NCBI GenBank assembly: GCA_007121785.1
Contig: SKJX01000070.1
Span: forward strand, 32,327 to 96,326
Source of the DNA: Nitriliruptoraceae bacterium
GTDB taxonomy: Bacteria; Actinomycetota; Nitriliruptoria; Nitriliruptorales; Nitriliruptoraceae
Direction of reading: 5' to 3'
DNA length: 64,000 nt
The position numbers and the translations under genes are program-made. The notes under the pieces are model-generated. The model was not told the DNA's origin and did not search any database. It saw only the letters and a program-made list of their open reading frames with translations. Positions 7,147 to 15,646 of this stretch are shown here, piece after piece (the first letter of the stretch is position 1; each line of letters begins with the position of its first letter).

Positions 7147-9288
7147 ATGGAACGTGACGACCGCGACCGCGAGATCCTCACCCGCTGGCGTCCAGAGCCA
7201 CCGACGGAGCGCGAGCGACGGGCCCTCGAGGAGGTCGACTACGGCGACTTCGAGATCTACCGCAACAAGCTGGAGTTGGTGTGCTGGGAGGCCTACCAGA
7301 CCTTCCAGCGCATGGGGGTGTCCCCGATGATCGAGGCTGGCGATGCCGCGGTGGGAATCTACACCCGGCTCGGTGACCTCGCGGTCGGGATCATGGGGAC
7401 CCAGCTGCACCTGATCAACGCCTCGATCGGGCTGAAGTGGACGATGCGTCACTTCTACGACGAGGAATCGGTCGGCATCCGCGAAGGGGACATGTTCTAC
7501 GTCAACGATGCGCTGTACGGCGGGATCCACAACAGCGACCAGATCCTCTACATGCCGTTCTTCGTCGACGGTGAGTTGATCGCCTGGGTGGCAGCAGCCT
7601 CCCATGAGGTGGAGACCGGCGCGATGGAGCCCGGTGGCAACCCACCGAGCGCGGAGAGCCGCTACGACGAGGGGCTGATCCTTTCACCGATCCGCATCGG
7701 GGAGAACTACACCTTGCGAGCGGATCTGATGGAGATGATGGAGAACCGCATCCGCGACCCCCGGATGCAGACGTTGGACGTCAAGGCGCGCGTCGCGGCG
7801 TGCTCGATCCTCGAGCGCCGCCTCCACGAGGTCGTCGAAAAGAAGGGCACCGAGTTCGTCATCGGTTCGATGCGTCGGATGATCGACGAGGGCAACGATG
7901 CGGCACGCAAGAAGCTGGCCGCCATGAACGATGGCATCTACCGCTCGACCGGGTTCCTCGACAACGCCGGCTCAGAGCGCTACGGGTTGATCCAGTGCAT
8001 GGTGGAGGTGGAGAAGCGCGGTGACGAGGCGCACCTGCGCTTCTACGGCAGTCCTCGTGTCAAGGACGGCAACTTCAACATGTACCCGCACATGATGGTC
8101 GCGATGTTCGCGTGTTACATGTACCAGTTCCTGTTCTGGGAGCTGCCTGCGACCACCGGCTACTACACGCCGTTCTCGTTCGAGTTCCAGAAGGACTCGT
8201 TCTTCGACGCCGACGAGGAGGACGCGACCTCCCTGGGGGTGGCCACGACGGGGCAGGTCATCTCGCTCGTACACGAGGCGTTCGAGAAGATGAAGTTCGG
8301 CTCGCCCTACCACGACCATGTCATGGCTCCGTGGCCTGGCACATCGTCGACCACCGCCTTCGCGGGCCTGAGCACCGAGGGTGTCGAGTTCGGAGCCTGG
8401 GACCAGGGTCAGCCCAACGGCATCGGGCAGGGCGCACGCTGGGACTACGACGGGCTCGACACGGCCGGGTTCGTGTGGTGCGCGATCGGCGAGTACCTCG
8501 ATGTCGAGCAGATCGAGGAGAACTACCCGGTCGCCGCCATCTTCCGATCGCGCTTCTGGCGTGACGGACCGGGGATGGGCAAGTTCCGCGGGGGCCGATC
8601 GATGACCGGGCTCTACCAGGTGCGCGGGACCCCGATGCTCTATGCGGTGGTGATGGGAGGCTTCTCCGGCCGGCCGATGGCGCCGGGGCTGTTCGGCGGC
8701 TACCCGGGCCGACCACTGGCCGGCGCGCTCATCCGCGACAACAACCTCGACGAGTTGATCGAGCAGGGGCGGGTCCCGACCGACATCTACGAAGCCGTCG
8801 AGCGGCTCGAGGGCGACTGGCAGTTCACCCACAGCAACTGGGGTGAGGAGAAGATCTACCACCATGACTGCTGGATCGGCACGGCCCCGAGCGGTCCGGG
8901 GTACGGCGACGTCCTCGAACGTGACCCCGACCTGGTGATGAAGGACCTGCGCGAGGATGCGCTCAGCCACCGCTTCGCGCGCGACATCTACCAGGTGGTC
9001 TACGACGAGGAGACCCTGCTGTTCGACGCCGAGGCCACGGAACTCAAGCGCAAGGAAGAACGCGAGAACCGCATCGCCCGTGCGACGGCCTACGACGACT
9101 GGCAGCCGGGGTGGGCCAAGAAGCGTCCACCCGAACGGGTGCTTCAGGAGTACGGATTCTGGCCGCACGGCTCGGCGGGACGGATGATGCTGTCGGTGGA
9201 GCCGGTCTCCGAGGACTACCTGCCAGTGGAGGTGCGGGACGGCCTCCGACCTCCGGCGGCCGGCATCATCCGCTCGCGCGATCTCTAG
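7147..9288 (+). CDS. hydantoinase B/oxoprolinase-B family carboxylase subunit
   Basis: 713 residues, starting 28 bases after the HyuA-2 stop with AAGGAG (7136-7141) five bases ahead of ATG. HyuB features: an extended N-terminal fold (YRNKLELVCWEAYQTFQRMG, with SPMIEAGDAAVGIY), the segment GDMFYVNDALYGGIHNSDQI, and the glycine-rich FRGGRSMTGLYQVRG near residue 480. In acetone and acetophenone carboxylases this subunit, with HyuA, carries out the carboxylation half-reaction. It lacks a signal peptide and membrane segments. Together with the two HyuA paralogues and the zinc subunit it completes a four-subunit core. The substrate is unknown; acetone, acetophenone-type or more hydrophobic ketones are all possible. 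Confidence 0.87.
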   Translation: MERDDRDREILTRWRPEPPTERERRALEEVDYGDFEIYRNKLELVCWEAYQTFQRMGVSPMIEAGDAAVGIYTRLGDLAVGIMGTQLHLINASIGLKWTMRHFYDEESVGIREGDMFYVNDALYGGIHNSDQILYMPFFVDGELIAWVAAASHEVETGAMEPGGNPPSAESRYDEGLILSPIRIGENYTLRADLMEMMENRIRDPRMQTLDVKARVAACSILERRLHEVVEKKGTEFVIGSMRRMIDEGNDAARKKLAAMNDGIYRSTGFLDNAGSERYGLIQCMVEVEKRGDEAHLRFYGSPRVKDGNFNMYPHMMVAMFACYMYQFLFWELPATTGYYTPFSFEFQKDSFFDADEEDATSLGVATTGQVISLVHEAFEKMKFGSPYHDHVMAPWPGTSSTTAFAGLSTEGVEFGAWDQGQPNGIGQGARWDYDGLDTAGFVWCAIGEYLDVEQIEENYPVAAIFRSRFWRDGPGMGKFRGGRSMTGLYQVRGTPMLYAVVMGGFSGRPMAPGLFGGYPGRPLAGALIRDNNLDELIEQGRVPTDIYEAVERLEGDWQFTHSNWGEEKIYHHDCWIGTAPSGPGYGDVLERDPDLVMKDLREDALSHRFARDIYQVVYDEETLLFDAEATELKRKEERENRIARATAYDDWQPGWAKKRPPERVLQEYGFWPHGSAGRMMLSVEPVSEDYLPVEVRDGLRPPAAGIIRSRDL

Positions 9289-9303
9289 ACGGAAGGTACC
9301 CAG

Positions 9304-9771
9304 ATGGCATTCGAGTCCAAGCAGAGCACCAAGAACGATGCGATCCCGTACTTCACGAAGGCGTGGATCGAAGAGGTCGTGGAGTGGACCAACGCTGATC
9401 CCAAGATGGAGCGCATCGCCCGGAGGATGTACGAGAAACACTGCTACATCGTGCTCAACTGCCCCGGTAACACCGACCGGCTGGGGATGTTCCACTTCGA
9501 GGCCGGAAAGATCATCGACTGGGACTACGAGGAGTATCCATCGCCTGCGGACTTCTCGGACATGCCGGTGCTCGATGGCGCGCAGTACATCACCACCGCG
9601 GACTACGAGTTCATGAAGAAGATCAACACCAAGCAGGTCAACTCCATGAAGGCGCTGATGTCCAACGAGATGCAGGTGCAGGGCAACCGATCACGCATGA
9701 TGAAGCAGGTCAAGCAGTTGCAGCACTGGCAGGACCTCTTCGCTGAGGTCCCGGTGCAGTACGACGTATGA
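9304..9771 (+). CDS. SCP2-like (sterol-carrier fold) protein of the carboxylase operon
   Basis: 155 residues, 15 bases after hyuB, with GGAAGGTACC as ribosome site; its end overlaps the next start by 4 bases. The order of elements fits the SCP2 fold: an N-terminal helix (IEEVVEWTNADP), strands (CYIVLNCPGNTDRLGMFHFE, then GKIIDWDYEE), a strand preceding ADYEFMKKI, and the helix-plus-loop LMSNEMQVQGNRSRMMKQV, which resembles the SCP2 segment reading roughly 'a-x-GK-l-x-v-x-GD...kl'. SCP2-like domains bind sterols, acyl-CoAs and other lipids. In the operon it could present or bind a hydrophobic ketone or product; that is inference. It does not resemble the fifth acetophenone carboxylase subunit, which is about 34 kDa. 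Confidence 0.6.
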   Translation: MAFESKQSTKNDAIPYFTKAWIEEVVEWTNADPKMERIARRMYEKHCYIVLNCPGNTDRLGMFHFEAGKIIDWDYEEYPSPADFSDMPVLDGAQYITTADYEFMKKINTKQVNSMKALMSNEMQVQGNRSRMMKQVKQLQHWQDLFAEVPVQYDV

Positions 9772-11153
9772 GCCACCTCATGACCCCCACCGCCGCCCCC
9801 GACGGGACGTACTACGACCGCGAACTCGAGACGACGCCCTGGGAGCAGGTGCAGCAGGCCACGTTCGAGAAAGCCCAGCGGCAGATCGAGCGGGTCTACG
9901 AGCGTTCCGTGGTCTACCGCGAGCGCTTCGACGAGGCCGGTGTGAAGCCGGCTGATGTCCGTGTGCCGGAGGACCTCGCGCAGCTGCCCTTCTTCGACAA
10001 GGAGGTCGAGCGCGAGAGCCAGGACCGGTTCCCGCCGTTCGGTGGGCACCTAGCCGTCGACCCCGTCGACGTCGTCCGCGTCCACGCCTCGTCGGGGACG
10101 ACCGGTCGTCCGACCTTCTTCGCGCTGACGGCCAGGGACCTGGACACCTGGAACCGCATCATGGCGCGCAGCTTCTACACGATGGGGATGCGCGACGACG
10201 ACGTCTACGCCCTGCTGGGCAACCTGTCGATGTTCGTCGGTGGCATCCCGGCCCTCACGGCCACCGAGTCACTGGGTGCCACCGCGCTGCCGATCGGGGC
10301 GACGGCCGGAACCCAGCGCACCCTGGAGCTGATGCGGGACCTCGGCACCACGCTGCTGGGCGCGACTCCGAGCTTCGCGGTGTACCTGGCCGAGCTCGTC
10401 GAGCAGCTGCTGGGGATCCCCGCCCGTGAGCTCGGACTTCGGCGGATGATGGTCGGAGGGGAGCCGGGCGGGCAGATCCCCGCTGTCCGTGAGCAGATCG
10501 AGGAGGCGTGGGGCTGCGAGATCCGAGATGTCATGGGCATCGGCGAGTTCGCCGGCGCGATGTGGGCGGAGTCCGACGACCGTGACGGCATGCACTTCTG
10601 CGGGCAGGCGGAGATCCATCTCGAGCTGATCGACCCGGACACCGCCGAACCCATCCCGTTCGAGGACGGCGCGACCGGCGAGCTGGTCTACACCGCCGTC
10701 GAACGTGAGGCCGTGCCGATGATCCGGTTCCGCAGCCACGACCACGTCCTGGTGCGGACGCGTGAGGTGCCGTCCGGCCGGACCGCGCCGAGGGTGACCA
10801 CGCTTGGCCGCACCGATGACATGCTGATCGTGCGGGGGATCAACGTCTTCCCCTCGGCGGTGCGCGACGTCGTGGCCTCGTTCGCGCCCCGAACGACCGG
10901 GCATATCCAGATCGTGCTCGACAACCCCGGACCGATCGTCTCGCCTCCCGTCCCGGTGGAGATCGAGGTGGCCGACGATCTCGGTAGCGACGAACGTGAG
11001 ACGTTGGCCGACCAGATCGCCGACCGCGTCCGCCAACAGCTCAACTTCCGTGCCGAGGTGCGTTTCATCCCGGCCGGATCGCTGCCCAGGACCTCGCTGA
11101 AGACGGACTACTTCAAACGGCTCTGGGAGGGCGATGGTGAGGGTTCGAACTGA
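9768..11153 (+). CDS. PaaK-like phenylacetate-CoA-ligase-family acyl-CoA ligase
   Basis: 461 residues, ATGA-coupled to the SCP2-like gene. Adenylate-forming motifs: HASSGTTGRPT (phosphate loop), YTAVEREAVPMIRFRSHD, and the C-terminal hinge GRTDDMLIVRGINVFPSAV characteristic of PaaK. Catalyses ATP-dependent formation of an acyl-CoA from an aromatic or beta-keto acid. In the anaerobic ethylbenzene pathway a CoA ligase for benzoylacetate sits next to the acetophenone carboxylase genes. By analogy this enzyme would activate the beta-keto acid made by the upstream carboxylase so that thiolysis can follow. Last gene of the operon; 60 bases later a small gene converges from the other strand. The substrate is inferred from context only. 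Confidence 0.85.
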   Translation: MSHLMTPTAAPDGTYYDRELETTPWEQVQQATFEKAQRQIERVYERSVVYRERFDEAGVKPADVRVPEDLAQLPFFDKEVERESQDRFPPFGGHLAVDPVDVVRVHASSGTTGRPTFFALTARDLDTWNRIMARSFYTMGMRDDDVYALLGNLSMFVGGIPALTATESLGATALPIGATAGTQRTLELMRDLGTTLLGATPSFAVYLAELVEQLLGIPARELGLRRMMVGGEPGGQIPAVREQIEEAWGCEIRDVMGIGEFAGAMWAESDDRDGMHFCGQAEIHLELIDPDTAEPIPFEDGATGELVYTAVEREAVPMIRFRSHDHVLVRTREVPSGRTAPRVTTLGRTDDMLIVRGINVFPSAVRDVVASFAPRTTGHIQIVLDNPGPIVSPPVPVEIEVADDLGSDERETLADQIADRVRQQLNFRAEVRFIPAGSLPRTSLKTDYFKRLWEGDGEGSN

Positions 11154-11213
11154 GGTGCGACCCGGGGTGCGAGGACGCCGTCAGCGGGCCGCCCCGACCG
11201 TGGGTGGAGGTTT

Positions 11214-11498
11214 CTAGACGTGTCCCTGACCGAGGAACGAGCGGTGCAACTCGTTGGTGAGCAGGTCGCGGGCGGCGGACTCGTCGCCACGCTCGAGCAG
11301 GCCGAGGATCAGGTGCAGGGAGCGTCCCTGTGCCCTGGTCCGCGGGTTCTCGTCCGCCCGTGCGCGGTCGACGAGCTCACGTGCGAGTTCCCGCGCGGGC
11401 TGGTCCGAGCAGTCGGTCTCGAGACGGGTCACCACGGTGTGCAGCGTCGCCGCGAGCCCCGGGTCGCCGACGGGCGGATGGTGATGGCCGTGCGACAC
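11214..11498 (-). CDS. small histidine-starting hypothetical protein
   Basis: 94 residues from GTG 11498, chosen because GGGAGGCG sits about 6 bases upstream on the minus strand and because the longer frame upstream is Arg-rich noise. The N-terminus is His-rich (SHGHHHP), which could bind metal. The remainder is acidic and helical with repeated Leu spacing (HTVVTRLETD, ARELARELVDRARADEN, HLILGLLERGDESAARDLL), suggesting an all-helical bundle. Not recognised as any family. It is divergent from a membrane-protein gene 98 bases away and convergent with the CoA ligase. Codon bias (GC at third positions, sensible amino-acid composition) supports a real gene. Confidence 0.55.
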   Translation of the reverse strand: MSHGHHHPPVGDPGLAATLHTVVTRLETDCSDQPARELARELVDRARADENPRTRAQGRSLHLILGLLERGDESAARDLLTNELHRSFLGQGHV

Positions 11499-11596
11499 AG
11501 ACGCGCCTCCCAGCAGCCGGGGCCAGCGCCGGAGCGTACCAACGTTGCCAGGCCCCCCGCCGCGTCGCCGGGACCGGCCCGTCCAAGGCGACAGCC

Positions 11597-12136
11597 ATGA
11601 TGGAACCGAAGAAGTGGGTCGCCCTGCCGTTCGTCGCGTTCTCCGCGGCCGGGTTGCTGACCGACCTGATCGGCCCCGGTGCCGTGCTGGTGATCTTCGC
11701 CTACGCGGTGCTCGGCGCGGCATGGTTCGTCAGTGAGACCGACCATCCGCTGTGGGCGACCGCGTTGCTGCTCGTCGGCTCTGCTGTCGGGCTGCTGACC
11801 GGCATGACCGCGTACAGCTGGTGGTCGCTGCTGTTCTCGATCCTGGTCCTCAGCGGCCACGAGGTCGTGCGCTGGCTGGCGATCCCGTTCGTGCTGTTCG
11901 GCGGTCCCGGTCTCGGCCTGTTCCTCGCCCAGCAGGTCAGCCAGTTCACCCCGGCCCTGCAGTCGGTGTGGATCGTGCTGTTCGCGGTGCTGGGGACGGC
12001 GGGCGGTGTCACCGTGGCCTGGTTCGTCATCTACGTCGATCCGGAACCGTACTTCGAGCGACTGGCGTCACTACGTGCGGGGTTGGGAGCACGGTTGAGC
12101 GCGCCGTTCGCAGGACGAAGGAGCCGTGAGAGCTAG
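11597..12136 (+). CDS. four- to five-helix integral membrane protein of unknown function
   Basis: 179 residues from ATG 11597 (ATG 11600 is equally possible). Hydrophobic segments at about residues 8-24, 27-44, 50-68, 73-88 and 93-110, then around 122-145, indicate an inner-membrane protein. A short cytoplasmic Arg-rich tail (LRAGLGARLSAPFAGRRS) ends it. No catalytic or transport motif is recognised. It stands between the ketone-carboxylase operon and the first Liv transporter, on the same strand as the latter and 81 bases ahead of its binding-protein gene, so it may be co-transcribed. It could be a small accessory membrane protein; the function is unknown. Confidence 0.6.
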   Translation: MMEPKKWVALPFVAFSAAGLLTDLIGPGAVLVIFAYAVLGAAWFVSETDHPLWATALLLVGSAVGLLTGMTAYSWWSLLFSILVLSGHEVVRWLAIPFVLFGGPGLGLFLAQQVSQFTPALQSVWIVLFAVLGTAGGVTVAWFVIYVDPEPYFERLASLRAGLGARLSAPFAGRRSRES

Positions 12137-12217
12137 CCGGGAGTCAGGGTCGCGCAACGAGGCGGCCTCAGAGGATCCCGCCGATGCGGGACCGGGAGAT
12201 GCTGGAGGAGAGAGACC

Positions 12218-13534
12218 ATGAGGAGCGAAGCCAGGGTACGTTTGGTCAGTCTGCTGGGACTCGTCGCACTGCTCGCGGCGGCCTGCGGTGAGACGACGGT
12301 CGAGGAGGAGGAGGTCGCCGACGACCCCGAACCCGAGGAGGTCGTCGAGGACGATGAGCCCGAGGATGAGCCAGAGGACGAGGAGGCGGAACCGGAGGAG
12401 GAAGCCGCCGCTGCTGACGGTGAGCCCGTCGTGATGGGCATCATCAACCAGGAGGACACCCCAGCTGGCTCGTTCCCCGAGCAGCGTGAGGCGATCGAGG
12501 CGGCGGTCGAGTACGTCAACGACGAGTTCGGCGGGGTCGAAGGGCGTCCGATCGAACTGGTGACCGAGATCACCGATGGATCACCGGAGTCGTCCTCCGG
12601 CGCGGCCACGACACTGTTGGAGCAGGATCCACTGCTGATCATGCCCGGCACGGACTTCGGGACGGCGGCCTCGCTCCCGATCTTCGAGGACGCCGGCGTG
12701 CCCTACGTCGGTGGGGTGCCACTGCTACCGCCCGAGCTGACCTCCGAGATCTCGTTCTCGTTTGTCGGCGGCAACGTCGCAGCCTTCCCGGGGCAGGCGC
12801 GCTACCTCGCGGAGGAGCTCGAGGCCGACCACGTGAGCATCATCTACACCGACAACCCGGCAGGGCTCGCGGCTGCGGAGACCTTCTCGCAGGGACCGCT
12901 CGAATCGCTCGGCGTCAGCGAGGTCAGCCTCATCCCGGAGGAGGCGGCCGCAGCCGACTTCACGCCCGCAGTGTCGGCAGCCAACGACGGCGACCCGGAC
13001 GCGATCATGGTGCTGTTCGCGGCGCAGGGTTGCTCGCGCATCATGCAGGCGGCTGCCTCGCTGGGCGTGGACACGCCGTTGGTCTACCCGGGCTCGTGCA
13101 TGGACATCGACGTGCTCGAAGCCGGCGGTGAGGGCGCGGAGGGTGCCTACTTCAACTCCGAGCACATCGTCTACAGCGATACCGACGACGAGGACGTTGC
13201 GCTCTACCGCGAGATCATGGAGGAGTACCGGCCGGACGCCAAGGTCTCGAGCTACTCCCAGTCAGCGTTCGCCAGCGTCATGAACGTCTACGAGATCATG
13301 GCCGAGATCGGCGCCGACGAGCTCACTTCCGAGTCGCTCATCGAGGCGCTGCGTCAGACCGAGGACCGCGAGAGCTTCATGACCGACAACTACACCTGTG
13401 ACGGAGAACAGGTCCCAGGCGCACCGTCGGTGTGCAACGCCTCGGTGCGGATCGTGCAGATCCAGGATGGCGAGCCGGTCGACCTGTTCGACGAGTGGTT
13501 CGACGGCAGCGATCTGATCGAGGCCGAGGGGTGA
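12218..13534 (+). CDS. branched-chain-type (LivK-like) ABC substrate-binding lipoprotein
   Basis: 438 residues. A lipoprotein signal ends with lipobox LAAAC, giving the modified Cys at position 23; it is followed by a strikingly acidic linker (mostly Glu/Asp to about residue 67) before the folded domain begins at VVMGIINQED. The fold is the periplasmic-binding type I (Peripla_BP_6) type: IEAAVEYVNDEFGGVEGRPI, then TTLLEQDPLLIMPGTD and VYPGSCMDIDVLEAGG. Two Cys pairs may form disulfides. It delivers a solute to the permease encoded next. GGAGGAGAG precedes ATG. Liv-type receptors bind amino acids but also aromatic acids, amides and small organic acids, so the ligand is open; the neighbouring catabolic genes suggest a non-amino-acid ligand. 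Confidence 0.88.
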   Translation: MRSEARVRLVSLLGLVALLAAACGETTVEEEEVADDPEPEEVVEDDEPEDEPEDEEAEPEEEAAAADGEPVVMGIINQEDTPAGSFPEQREAIEAAVEYVNDEFGGVEGRPIELVTEITDGSPESSSGAATTLLEQDPLLIMPGTDFGTAASLPIFEDAGVPYVGGVPLLPPELTSEISFSFVGGNVAAFPGQARYLAEELEADHVSIIYTDNPAGLAAAETFSQGPLESLGVSEVSLIPEEAAAADFTPAVSAANDGDPDAIMVLFAAQGCSRIMQAAASLGVDTPLVYPGSCMDIDVLEAGGEGAEGAYFNSEHIVYSDTDDEDVALYREIMEEYRPDAKVSSYSQSAFASVMNVYEIMAEIGADELTSESLIEALRQTEDRESFMTDNYTCDGEQVPGAPSVCNASVRIVQIQDGEPVDLFDEWFDGSDLIEAEG

Positions 13535-13541
13535 TCCGAGA

Positions 13542-13575
13542 GCGGGTGGGGCGGCACGACGACCGCCCCACCCGC
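13542..13575 (+). terminator. perfect 13-bp GC hairpin after the binding-protein gene
   Basis: GCGGGTGGGGCGG (13542-13554) and its exact complement CCGCCCCACCCGC (13563-13575) flank an 8-base loop, starting 8 bases after the binding-protein stop. No T-run follows, so it is either a partial terminator or an mRNA-stabilising hairpin between the binding-protein gene and its permease. Either would explain higher expression of the receptor than of the membrane subunits, a common need for ABC importers. Confidence 0.7.
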
Positions 13576-13654
13576 CGGGCCGCCGGGTAGGCCGCGCTCA
13601 TGTGGTTTGCCCCGAGCGGGGCAGTGCGGTGAAGCGACGAACTCGAGGTGACTG

Positions 13655-15646
13655 GTGGGCGACTATCTGGTATTCGCGCTGGCCGGGATGGGGACCGGCG
13701 CGGTGTATGCGTCGCTTGGCCTGGGCGTGGTGCTCGGCTACAAGGGGTCGGGCATCATCAACTTCGCCCAGGGGGCGATGGCGATGTACGTCGCCTTCGC
13801 CTTCGACCAACTGCGCCGCACCGGCGAGCTCATCCTGCCGGTCATCGGTCTGCCGACACGGATCGGCCTGGGGGGTCCGGCGCCGTTCCCCGTCGCGTTC
13901 TTCCTGGCGTTGCTGCTCGCGGCGCTGCTCGGGCTGATGGTCTACTTCTTCGTCTTCCGGCCGCTGCGCTACGCCCCGACCCTGGCCAAGGTGGTCGCCT
14001 CGATCGGCTTCATGATCGCCCTGCAGGCCATGGTGGTTCTGCGCTTCGGCACGGCGAACCGGTCCTTTGCGCCGGTGCTGGCCGCCGAGCCGATCGAGAT
14101 GCTCGGCGTGCAAGTGCCTCGGGACCGGCTCACACTGGGGCTGCTGACGGTGCTCATGGCCGTGGCGTTGTGGGCGTTCTTCCGTTTCACCCGCTTCGGC
14201 ACAGCCACCCGTGCGGCCGCCGAGAACGAGAAGGGGGCGGTGCTACTCGGCTTCTCCCCGGACGTGCTGGCCGCGGTCAACTGGATGCTCGCCACGGTCA
14301 TCGCCGGGCTGGCCGGCATGCTGCTCGGCGGCATCACGGCGCTCGACCCCGTCACCTACACCCTGGCGATCGTGCCGGCGCTGGGTGCCGCGCTGGTCGG
14401 GCGGTTCAACTCGTTCGGGGCGACGGCCGCCGCCGGCCTGCTGATCGGCATGGGCCAGTCGGTCATCACGCGGCTGCAACTGGACGTGGACTGGCTGCCT
14501 ACAGGCCTGCGTGATGGGCTGCCGTTCCTGGTGATCATCGTCGCGCTGGTGGTCGCCGGACGGTCGTTGCCGATGCGTGGTGAGCTCTCACAGGAACGCC
14601 TGCCCTTCGCCAATCGCCCGAAGGACATCCCGCTCTACGCCGTCGCCGGCCTCGGCGTGGCCGTCGTGGCGTTGTACATCACCGAGGGCGGCCTCCGTCT
14701 GGCGCTGATCACCTCCATGATCGGGGCGATCCTGTGCCTGTCGTTGGTGGTGCTCACCGGCTTCCTCGGACAGATCTCGCTCGCGCAGATGACCTTCGCT
14801 GGTGCAGCCGGGTTTGCGCTGAGCGCGTTCTCGATGCAGATGGGGCTGCCACTGGTGGTCGCTGCACCGCTTAGTGCCGTGGTCGCCGGGGTGCTCGGAT
14901 TGCTGGTGGGCATCCCCGCTCTTCGTGTCCGCGGCGTCAACCTCGCGGTGGTGACCCTCGGTGCCGCGGTGGCCGTGGAGGCCTTCATCTTCCGCAACCC
15001 GGACTACACGGGGGGGTTCGAGGGTGCTCGCATCCCATCTCCCACCTTCGCCGGGTTCAACCTCGGTATCGGCGGCCAAGGGGGAGGGGACTTCCCCCGG
15101 GTCGCCTTCGGGCTGTTCGTGCTCACGATCCTCACGTTGGCGGCACTTGCCGTGGTCAACCTGCGGAAGAGCGCGACCGGGCGCCGCATGCTGGCGGTGC
15201 GTGCCAACGAACGTGCGGCCGCGGCCGCACGCATCAACGTGACCTGGATCAAGCTGCTCACCTTCGGGCTCGCCTCGTTCATCGCGGGTCTCGGGGGTGC
15301 GCTGCTCGCCTTCCGCCAGGGCCAGATCTCGTTCGAGTCCTTCGGCGTGTTCGTCTCGCTGTCGCTCCTGGCCGCCGCGGTGCTCGGCGGGATCTCGAGC
15401 GTGTCGGGGGCGATCGTCGGTGGTGGCATCGTCTCCGGCGGGATCGCGTTCGTGGCGCTCGACCGGTGGCTCGGAGTGGGCCAGTACCAGCTCCTGATCA
15501 GCGGTCTCGCGCTGATCTTCACCGCGATCCTCAGCCCGCAAGGCATCTCCGGTGCGGTCCGTGACGGCCTCGATCCGGCCGCGGAGAACCCCAACCCACG
15601 CAAGCGACTTGCCGGCCTCGGCTCCGGCGAGAGGATCCTGTCATGA
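13655..15646 (+). CDS. fused LivH-LivM ABC permease
   Basis: 663 residues from GTG 13655, with GAGGTG upstream. Two permease halves are joined. The first (about 1-310) is LivH-like: ALAGMGTGAVYASLGLGVVL, GIINFAQGAMAMY, the cytoplasmic loop TRAAAENEKGAVLLGF, and ALGAALVGRFNSFGATAAAG. The second (about 320-650) is LivM-like: ALCLSLV-type helices, TGFLGQISLAQMTFAGAAGF, ALRVRGVNLAVVTLGAAVAV, MLAVRANERAAAAARI, and AVLGGISSVSGAIVGG. These form the membrane channel of a branched-chain-type importer; separate H and M subunits are the usual state, and both other Liv sets in this window have separate ones. The end overlaps the next ATPase start by 4 bases (ATGA). Confidence 0.9.
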   Translation: MGDYLVFALAGMGTGAVYASLGLGVVLGYKGSGIINFAQGAMAMYVAFAFDQLRRTGELILPVIGLPTRIGLGGPAPFPVAFFLALLLAALLGLMVYFFVFRPLRYAPTLAKVVASIGFMIALQAMVVLRFGTANRSFAPVLAAEPIEMLGVQVPRDRLTLGLLTVLMAVALWAFFRFTRFGTATRAAAENEKGAVLLGFSPDVLAAVNWMLATVIAGLAGMLLGGITALDPVTYTLAIVPALGAALVGRFNSFGATAAAGLLIGMGQSVITRLQLDVDWLPTGLRDGLPFLVIIVALVVAGRSLPMRGELSQERLPFANRPKDIPLYAVAGLGVAVVALYITEGGLRLALITSMIGAILCLSLVVLTGFLGQISLAQMTFAGAAGFALSAFSMQMGLPLVVAAPLSAVVAGVLGLLVGIPALRVRGVNLAVVTLGAAVAVEAFIFRNPDYTGGFEGARIPSPTFAGFNLGIGGQGGGDFPRVAFGLFVLTILTLAALAVVNLRKSATGRRMLAVRANERAAAAARINVTWIKLLTFGLASFIAGLGGALLAFRQGQISFESFGVFVSLSLLAAAVLGGISSVSGAIVGGGIVSGGIAFVALDRWLGVGQYQLLISGLALIFTAILSPQGISGAVRDGLDPAAENPNPRKRLAGLGSGERILS

